Shown piece after piece: positions 59,371 through 64,000 of a stretch of DNA of 64,000 bases (positions are counted from its first letter, which is position 1; each line of letters opens with the position of its first letter). Source of the stretch: an uncultured Clostridia bacterium (GTDB taxonomy: Bacteria > Bacillota > Clostridia > Oscillospirales > Ruminococcaceae); assembly GCA_945829235.1 (NCBI GenBank), contig CALZUA010000001.1, forward strand, positions 62,001-126,000, written 5' to 3'. Position numbers and translations under genes: made by a program. The notes under the pieces are model-generated. The model was not told the DNA's origin. It saw nothing but the letters and a program-made list of their open reading frames with translations, and did not search any database.

Positions 59371-59829
59371 ATGAAGGCTGCAAACAATAACTTTATTGTT
59401 CACGAAGGCAACCGAACGCTTCAAATGTTTAACGAGGCTAGCTTCCTGTACGGAGAGTATCTCAGCGCGGAGATGGAACGTATCGGAATGAGATATTCGT
59501 ACAGATATGTGTTAAATCCGTTGATGGAAAATGAGAGCCTGACACAGCTTGAGCTGGTGAGGATTACGGGGCAGAAGCCGCCGACAATCAGCATCACGCT
59601 TCGGAATATGGAGCACGATGGGATTGTGGAGCGCGCGAAAAACGGCGGTGACCGGCGCGAAACTCACGTTTCGATTACGGAAAAAGGGAAGAAGATGTAC
59701 GCGAAGGTGCTCGCATCGCTTGAAAAGGCGGAAAAGGTGGTTCTAAAGGGCATAAGCGAGAAGGAACTGAAAGCGATGAGCTCCACGATTGAGAAGATGA
59801 TGAAAAACGTTCAGACCGCGCTGAAATAA
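59371..59829 (+). CDS. MarR-family transcriptional regulator
   Basis: A 152-residue winged-helix regulator: recognition region TGQKPPTISITLRNMEHDGI and wing RAKNGGDRRETHVSITEKGK. No ligand can be read. It is monocistronic, with its own promoter and terminator, and stands divergent from the YkgJ gene 200 bp away, so it may regulate that gene or itself. Confidence 0.9.
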   Translation: MKAANNNFIVHEGNRTLQMFNEASFLYGEYLSAEMERIGMRYSYRYVLNPLMENESLTQLELVRITGQKPPTISITLRNMEHDGIVERAKNGGDRRETHVSITEKGKKMYAKVLASLEKAEKVVLKGISEKELKAMSSTIEKMMKNVQTALK

Positions 59830-59844
59830 TACATACAAAGATTT

Positions 59845-59873
59845 AAGCCTGTACTTTTGTACAGGCTTTTCGT
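59845..59873. terminator. Bidirectional terminator between marR and ilvN
   Basis: AAGCCTGTAC (59845-59854), loop TTTT and GTACAGGCTT (59859-59868), followed by TTCGTTT. Confidence 0.9.
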
Positions 59874-60347
59874 TTAATCTCTTTCAAGCGCGGTAATTCC
59901 CGAGCGTACCATTTTGATAATTCCAAACGGCTTCAGCAGGTCAAGGAAGCTGTCTATTTTCGCGGGTTCACCGGTAAGCTCGAGCATTATCGACTCCTTG
60001 CCGACATCGACGGGCTTTGCGCGGTAAAGGTTGGCGATTTCGATAATTTTGTGCCTGTCCTCCTCGGAGCGCCCCGCTCTAATCAAAATATGCTCGCGGG
60101 TAACGGCGTCCTCGAGAATTCTCACCTCGTGCACGTCGTAGAGCTTCAGAAGCTGGTTTTTAATCTGCGTGAGCACCTTCAAATCGCCCTCAACCACAAT
60201 CGTAAGACGCGAAACATTCGGCTCCTCGGTTTCGGCGGCGTTGAGCGATTTTATGTTGAAGCAACGTCTGCTGAAAAGTCCCGAAACGCGCAGAAGAACG
60301 CCGTTGTTGTTGTTTACTTTAACCGAAAGTACATATTCCTGTTCCAT
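59874..60347 (-). CDS. ilvN: Acetolactate synthase, small (regulatory) subunit
   Basis: A 157-residue regulatory subunit of acetohydroxyacid synthase. The N-terminal ACT domain (NNNGVLLRVSGLFSRRCFNI) binds valine for feedback control; the C-terminal domain carries ELTGEPAKIDSFLDLLKPFG. ATG 60347, 7 nt behind GGAGG, is preferred to the GTG at 60353. It starts 2 nt after the ilvB stop. Confidence 0.94.
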   Translation of the reverse strand: MEQEYVLSVKVNNNNGVLLRVSGLFSRRCFNIKSLNAAETEEPNVSRLTIVVEGDLKVLTQIKNQLLKLYDVHEVRILEDAVTREHILIRAGRSEEDRHKIIEIANLYRAKPVDVGKESIMLELTGEPAKIDSFLDLLKPFGIIKMVRSGITALERD

Positions 60348-60349
60348 TT

Positions 60350-62035
60350 TCACGCCTCCAAGTCAATTTCGGTAATGGGATTTACCACGGGTTTTCCTGC
60401 GGGAATCATCGGCAAAACGTTGATATCGCGGTCGATTTTCACTTCAATCATACAAGGCTTGTTTTTGGAAATCTCGAGCGCTTTCTTAAGCACCGGCTCG
60501 ATGTCCTCGTTCTTTTCGATAACGAACGTTTCGATACCGAACGCCTCGCCGAGTTTAACGTAATCGATGTGACGGTTATCGAGAGTTGTCTGCGAGAAAT
60601 GCTTGTTGTAGAACAATCTCTGCCACTGACGAACCATTCCGAGAACGTTGTTGTTGATGACGAGCTGGATTATCGGGATATTGTGCGCGTAAGCCGTGAT
60701 AAGCTCGTTCAGATTCATCGCGAAGCTACCGTCACCCGCGATGTTGACCACGGTTTTATCGGGGCAACCAACCTTTGCGCCGAGTGACGCGCCCAGACCA
60801 AAGCCCATTGTGCCAAGACCGCCCGAGGAAATGAAGCTACGCGGGTTCTTGTAGCGGTAATATTGCGCCGCCCACATCTGATTTTGACCAACCTCGGTCG
60901 TGATAACCGCGTTTCCGTCCGTCAATTCGTCCAGCTTCTCGATAACCGCCTCGGGTGTTACGGGGAGCTGTTCCGTGCCTTTCTGAACGGGTTCGCCGTA
61001 ATCGGTTGTGATAATCTCGTCCGTCCACGCGTTTTTCTTCTGCGAAACTCTCTTGCAAAGCTCCGCTAGAGCGATTTTCACATCACCGGCAACCGTTGTG
61101 TAAACCTCAACGTTTTTGTTGAACTCAGCGGGATCGATGTCGATGTGAATAATCTTCGCGTTCTTGCCGAAAACGGACGCATCGCCGATAACTCTGTCGG
61201 AGAAACGCGTGCCGATACCGATAAACAGGTCGCAGGAGTTGAGCGCGGCGGCAGATTTAACCGTGCCGTGCATACCGAGCATACCGATATAGCGTCTGTC
61301 ACGCTGGTTGAACGCGCCTTGTCCCATAAGCGAGCAGGAAACGGGCGCATCGCACAATTCAGCGAGCTTGGCAAGCTCCTCCTCCGCATTTGCCGAGATA
61401 ACGCCGCCGCCCGCGTATATATAGGGGCGCTCGCACTCGTTGATAAGGCGCGCCGCCTCGTTCAAATCAGCCTCGCTAACCTCGGCGGGCTTGTCGGGAA
61501 CGGACTTTCCGAGCGGCTTGTAGTCGATTTTCGCCGCGGTTATATCCTTGGGAATATCAACGAGCACGGGACCTTTTCGACCGCTTCCCGCGATTTTGAA
61601 CGCGAGGTGAAGCGTGGGCGCAAGCTCGTTTATGTCCTTGACGATGAAATTATGCTTGGTTATGGGCATAGTAACGCCCGTTATGTCAACCTCTTGGAAG
61701 CTGTCCAAACCGAGCAAGTTGCACGCAACGTTTCCCGTTATCGCAACAAGCGGGATTGAGTCCATATAAGCGGTTGCGAGACCCGTGGTAAGGTTGGTTG
61801 CGCCGGGACCGGATGTTGCGATAACAACGCCGGTTTTGCCGGTTGCTCTCGCGAAACCGTCTGCCGCGTGGCAAGCTCCCTGCTCGTGCGAGGTGATGAT
61901 GTGGCGAATTTTGTCGCTGTACTTGTAAAGGCTGTCGTAGATGTTCAGGACAGCGCCGCCCGGATAACCGAAAACGGTATCCGCGCCCTCCTCCAAAAGG
62001 CACTCGACAATTATATCCGAACCGGATAAAATCAT
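60350..62035 (-). CDS. ilvB: Acetolactate synthase, large (catalytic) subunit
   Basis: A 561-residue thiamine-diphosphate enzyme making acetolactate from pyruvate, the first common step to valine, leucine and isoleucine. The activating Glu lies in TSHEQGACHAADG; NIAGDGSFAMNLNELITA to NN is the diphosphate/Mg motif; FAD-binding middle domain is present. The leader is short, with no T-box or attenuator seen. Operon with ilvN. Confidence 0.95.
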   Translation of the reverse strand: MILSGSDIIVECLLEEGADTVFGYPGGAVLNIYDSLYKYSDKIRHIITSHEQGACHAADGFARATGKTGVVIATSGPGATNLTTGLATAYMDSIPLVAITGNVACNLLGLDSFQEVDITGVTMPITKHNFIVKDINELAPTLHLAFKIAGSGRKGPVLVDIPKDITAAKIDYKPLGKSVPDKPAEVSEADLNEAARLINECERPYIYAGGGVISANAEEELAKLAELCDAPVSCSLMGQGAFNQRDRRYIGMLGMHGTVKSAAALNSCDLFIGIGTRFSDRVIGDASVFGKNAKIIHIDIDPAEFNKNVEVYTTVAGDVKIALAELCKRVSQKKNAWTDEIITTDYGEPVQKGTEQLPVTPEAVIEKLDELTDGNAVITTEVGQNQMWAAQYYRYKNPRSFISSGGLGTMGFGLGASLGAKVGCPDKTVVNIAGDGSFAMNLNELITAYAHNIPIIQLVINNNVLGMVRQWQRLFYNKHFSQTTLDNRHIDYVKLGEAFGIETFVIEKNEDIEPVLKKALEISKNKPCMIEVKIDRDINVLPMIPAGKPVVNPITEIDLEA

Positions 62036-62072
62036 TATAAAAACCCTCTCTCTTTAAATAATATACATTGTA

Positions 62073-62101
62073 ATTATACCATAAAATGCCGTTTCTGTCA
62101 A
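62073..62101 (-). promoter_or_regulatory. Promoter of ilvBN
   Basis: Minus-strand TTGACA (62096-62101) and TATAAT (62073-62078), spacer 17 bp. Confidence 0.85.
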
Positions 62102-62170
62102 CGACATAAAGCATATTTTTTCTTGAATTTCCGTCACATATTTGAACAAAATAGCCAAAGAGGTGATTTT

Positions 62171-62512
62171 ATGAGAAAATTTTTTGAAGGCACGCTTTGC
62201 GGTTTTTTGAATGGATTTTTCGGGAGCGGCGGGGGAGTGCTTGCCGTGCCGATTTTGGAGAAAGAGGGCTGTGACACGAACGAGGCGCACGCGACTTCCG
62301 TAGCATTGATTTTCGCGTTGAGCGTAGTAACAGCGCTGTTTTACGGCTTTTCGGGTAATCTTGATTTCGCGGGCGCGTGGAAATATATTCCATACGGCGT
62401 TGCGGGAGCGCTTTGCGGTGCGTTTTTTCTGAAGAAAATCAAGTCAATCTGGCTAAAACGGATTTTTGGCGGCGTGATAACCGCGGCGGCTGTGAGGATG
62501 TTGCTGGTATGA
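62171..62512 (+). CDS. TauE/SafE-family half-transporter, first gene
   Basis: A 113-residue hydrophobic protein with about four helices and the TauE/SafE repeat motif GFLNGFFGSGGGVLAVP, corresponding to one half of the usual ~250-residue sulfite/anion exporter. ATG 62171 is placed by AAAGAGGTG. Its stop overlaps the start of the second half-gene (ATGATGG), so the two are translated together and probably form a heterodimer. Confidence 0.8.
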   Translation: MRKFFEGTLCGFLNGFFGSGGGVLAVPILEKEGCDTNEAHATSVALIFALSVVTALFYGFSGNLDFAGAWKYIPYGVAGALCGAFFLKKIKSIWLKRIFGGVITAAAVRMLLV

Positions 62513-62910
62513 TGGAAGCGATAATTGGCTTTGCAACGGGGATTTTAGCGTCAATGGGACTTGGCGGCGGGTTTATTCTGGTGGTGTGGCTGACGCTTTT
62601 CGCGGGTGTCGGGCAAAAGGCGGCGCAGGGGATAAACGTGCTGTTTTTCCTCCCGATAGCGTTTATCGCGCTTATTTTGCACCTCAAAAATCACCTCGTC
62701 AACAAACCGCTCGTCAAAAAAATGATTTTCGGCGGGATAATCGGCGCGGTTATCGGAACGCTTGGTTCAAACGTTATCGCGAACGATTTGCTGAGGAAAC
62801 TGTTCGCGCTTTTTCTGATTGCGTTTGGCTTGCGGGAACTTTTTTCACCGAACAAGTCTGCCGATAATCAGCAATCAGATGACCATAATCAGCGTTCCCG
62901 CACCGATTAA
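62509..62910 (+). CDS. TauE/SafE-family half-transporter, second gene
   Basis: A 133-residue hydrophobic protein with the second TauE/SafE motif IIGFATGILASMGLGGGFIL and GTLGSNVIANDLLRKLFALFLIAFG, the other half of the transporter; a short polar tail follows. The ATG at 62509 overlaps the first half-gene stop; an in-frame ATG at 62512 is equally possible. The last 36 bp overlap the convergent EamA gene. Confidence 0.8.
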   Translation: MMEAIIGFATGILASMGLGGGFILVVWLTLFAGVGQKAAQGINVLFFLPIAFIALILHLKNHLVNKPLVKKMIFGGIIGAVIGTLGSNVIANDLLRKLFALFLIAFGLRELFSPNKSADNQQSDDHNQRSRTD

Positions 62911-63288
62911 AATGCACCCGATAAGCGATTTCGCGGTGAATTCCTCGTGCAGGAAAATGAACGCCAAAATCAGCGTTATCACCACGCTCAGCTTGTCGAT
63001 GGGAACAACCTTTGACGCTTCGCCGAGCTGGAGCGCCCGATAATAGCAAAGCCACGAAACGCCTGTCGCAATTCCCGAGAGAATAAGAAAAATCCAGCTT
63101 TTCTTGCTGATTTCGGGCAGTCCGCTTTGCGCGTGAGTGAGGAAAACCATACCCCAAGCCATTATAAGAACAACCGCAGTTCTGATTGCGGTTGCGAGGT
63201 TTGAGTTTACGTTCTCTATGCCAACCTTTGCCAAAATTGATGTAAGCGCGGCAAAAACAGCCGAAAGCGCCGCGTATAAAAGCCACAT
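62875..63288 (-). CDS. Half-size EamA/DMT-family transporter
   Basis: A 137-residue protein with about five helices and a single EamA repeat (ALTSILAKVGIENVNSNLAT, SWLCYYRALQLGEASKVVPI), that is, half of a standard ten-helix DMT transporter; such proteins work as dimers. Substrate unknown. ATG 63288 is preferred, behind AAGAGG. Confidence 0.82.
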   Translation of the reverse strand: MWLLYAALSAVFAALTSILAKVGIENVNSNLATAIRTAVVLIMAWGMVFLTHAQSGLPEISKKSWIFLILSGIATGVSWLCYYRALQLGEASKVVPIDKLSVVITLILAFIFLHEEFTAKSLIGCILIGAGTLIMVI

Positions 63289-63322
63289 TTTTGTCACCTC
63301 TTGAAATGCAAATTCTACAATA

Positions 63323-63350
63323 ATTATAGCACCAAATTCTGAAAAGTCAA
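63323..63350 (-). promoter_or_regulatory. Promoter of the EamA gene
   Basis: Minus-strand TTGACT (63345-63350) and TATAAT (63323-63328), spacer 16 bp. Confidence 0.7.
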
Positions 63351-63361
63351 GTTAAATTTAC

Positions 63362-63394
63362 AAAAAATCCGCCTTCTTGCCGAAAGCGGATTTC
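63362..63394 (-). terminator. Terminator of the L7/L12-like lipoprotein gene
   Basis: AATCCGC (63366-63372) pairs with GCGGATT (63386-63392); on the minus strand TTTTTTG follows directly. Confidence 0.85.
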
Positions 63395-63397
63395 AAA

Positions 63398-63724
63398 TTA
63401 TTTGGACGGTGTAAGTTCAATCACAGCGCCGACGTTTTCAAATTTTACCTTGATTTCCTGAGCATCGTCGGTGGATTTTCCCGTTGCGATAACAACCGGA
63501 ACAGACTCGGAAAGATCCTTTGCCTCTTTGAGTCCGAGCTCGGTCAGTTCTCTGATTTCCTTGATAACTTTGATTTTTGAATTGCTGTCAAAGGAAACGA
63601 GCGTAACGTCCCAGCTTTGGATTTCCTGAACCGAGGAACTGCTGTCATCGGGCTTGTTTCCGCAACCCGTGAACGAGATAAGCGCGCCTAAAACTCCGAG
63701 AAAAGCCACTATTTTTTTCAACAT
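63398..63724 (-). CDS. Lipoprotein with a ribosomal L7/L12 C-terminal domain
   Basis: A 108-residue putative lipoprotein. The N terminus LKKIVAFLGVLGALISFTGC is a lipoprotein signal with Cys near residue 21, followed by a Ser/Asp linker (GNKPDDSSSSVQE). The remaining ~70 residues are a clear L7/L12 C-terminal domain: WDVTLVSF, KIKVIKEIRELTELGLKEAK, DDAQEIKVKFENVGAVIEL, aligning without gaps beyond one or two positions to the true RplL end in the same window ([14 protein letters not shown]). The N-terminal dimerisation domain and hinge of L7/L12 are absent. It lies directly behind rplL, so it probably arose by duplication of the rplL 3' end and fusion to a signal sequence. ATG 63724 (GGAG six bases upstream) is chosen; ATG 63736 with GGAGG is the alternative. 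Predicted location: outer face of the membrane. Confidence 0.85.
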   Translation of the reverse strand: MLKKIVAFLGVLGALISFTGCGNKPDDSSSSVQEIQSWDVTLVSFDSNSKIKVIKEIRELTELGLKEAKDLSESVPVVIATGKSTDDAQEIKVKFENVGAVIELTPSK

Positions 63725-63741
63725 ATTTTTCTCCATAACAC

Positions 63742-63770
63742 AAAATCCTCCGCAGAAAAACCGCGGAGGA
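63742..63770 (-). terminator. Terminator of rplL overlapping a ribosome binding site
   Basis: TCCTCCGC (63746-63753) pairs with GCGGAGGA (63763-63770) on the plus strand; on the minus strand the descending arm GCGGAGGA is followed by TTTTGTG. That arm contains GGAGG, a ribosome binding site for the ATG at 63736, so the hairpin both ends rplL transcription and would hide the site in readthrough transcripts. Confidence 0.75.
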
Positions 63771-63790
63771 CTTGTTTTAGTTGAACGAAA

Positions 63791-64000
63791 TTACTTGAGT
63801 TCGATCTTAGCGCCTGCTTCTTCGAGCTTAGCCTTGAGTTCCTCAGCCTCAGCCTTAGCAACGCCTTCCTTGATAGCCTTAGGAGCAGCCTCAACGAGCT
63901 CCTTAGCCTCCTTAAGACCAAGACCGCAGATATCCTTAACAGCCTTGATAACAGCCATCTTAGCGTCACCGAAGGAAGCGAGAACAACGTCAAACTCGGT
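63791..64000 (-). CDS. rplL: Ribosomal protein L7/L12, C-terminal part (5' truncated by window edge)
   Basis: The minus strand is open from the window edge to a TAA at 63791-63793, giving the last 69 residues of L7/L12: [39 protein letters not shown]. This is the stalk domain that recruits translation factors. Codon choice (many GCT, AAG, GTT) is that of a highly expressed gene and differs from neighbours. The N-terminal dimerisation domain lies beyond the window. Confidence 0.95.
   Translation of the reverse strand, partial: TEFDVVLASFGDAKMAVIKAVKDICGLGLKEAKELVEAAPKAIKEGVAKAEAEELKAKLEEAGAKIELK

Overview
The window looks like a chromosomal segment of an anaerobic, fermentative, low-to-mid GC Gram-positive bacterium of the class Clostridia (probably Oscillospirales/Ruminococcaceae-like). 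This is inferred from the tilS-hpt-ftsH order, the addB-addA nuclease, class III fructose bisphosphatase, a FeoA-FeoB fusion, Rex next to AdhE, two different [FeFe]-hydrogenase-like proteins, indolepyruvate:ferredoxin oxidoreductase, YolD/YdbC proteins, CCA-encoded tRNAs, and many TTGACA-17-TATAAT promoters with AGGAGG-type ribosome binding sites. No phage, IS element or CRISPR array was seen.

Layout. 1-4.6 kb: end of dnaB, tilS, hpt, ftsH (housekeeping). 4.6-8.2 kb: an acetyltransferase, CorA preceded by a possible leader ORF, and a membrane HD-GYP protein with a C-terminal receiver. 8.3-14.4 kb: tRNA-Ser(CGA) and tRNA-Leu(CAA), on opposite strands but with related 3' trailers, enclosing membrane/envelope genes (DUF308, DUF4097-like, YjbQ, YfhO, a YfcE-like phosphodiesterase). 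14.4-17.4 kb: an accessory island with a lipid-anchored barnase-like RNase on a Ser/Thr/Glu repeat tether, its barstar inhibitor, an AT-rich orphan lipoprotein and a second, truncated barstar 3' end. 17.4-24 kb: YdbC, a phosphoesterase with altered metal-site motifs, a D-Ala-D-Ala carboxypeptidase, RlmH, a membrane-anchored clostripain-like protease and a LysR regulator.

24-38.8 kb is a redox/fermentation region: PP2C phosphatase + sensory [FeFe] hydrogenase + [2Fe-2S] protein, a small-molecule kinase, adhE and rex on the minus strand; then a Y-family polymerase with YolD, feoAB behind a probable iron-regulator operator, and a group-B-like [FeFe] hydrogenase with an HD-domain protein. 38.4-43 kb holds a MaoC protein, iorA-iorB, a phenylacetate-CoA ligase and an acetyltransferase, consistent with aromatic 2-oxoacid fermentation. 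43-46 kb: fbp (with a cre-like palindrome in its leader) and an aldose-epimerase-like gene. 46.1-58.5 kb reads as one minus-strand operon: hisS, a PfkB kinase, a HAD phosphatase fused to an extra nuclease-like/winged-helix region, addB, addA and a secreted beta-propeller protein. 58.5-64 kb: a YkgJ Fe-S/zinc protein, MarR, ilvB-ilvN, a TauE/SafE transporter encoded as two half-genes, a half-size EamA transporter, and the end of rplL followed directly by a lipoprotein carrying a second copy of the L7/L12 C-terminal domain.

The most unusual items are the lipoprotein form of the ribosomal L7/L12 C-terminal domain next to rplL (with a terminator hairpin that also contains a ribosome binding site), the tethered barnase-barstar locus with a barstar remnant, the HAD/nuclease-like fusion, and the shared tRNA trailer modules. 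All functions are read from sequence motifs and family knowledge; no database search was run.
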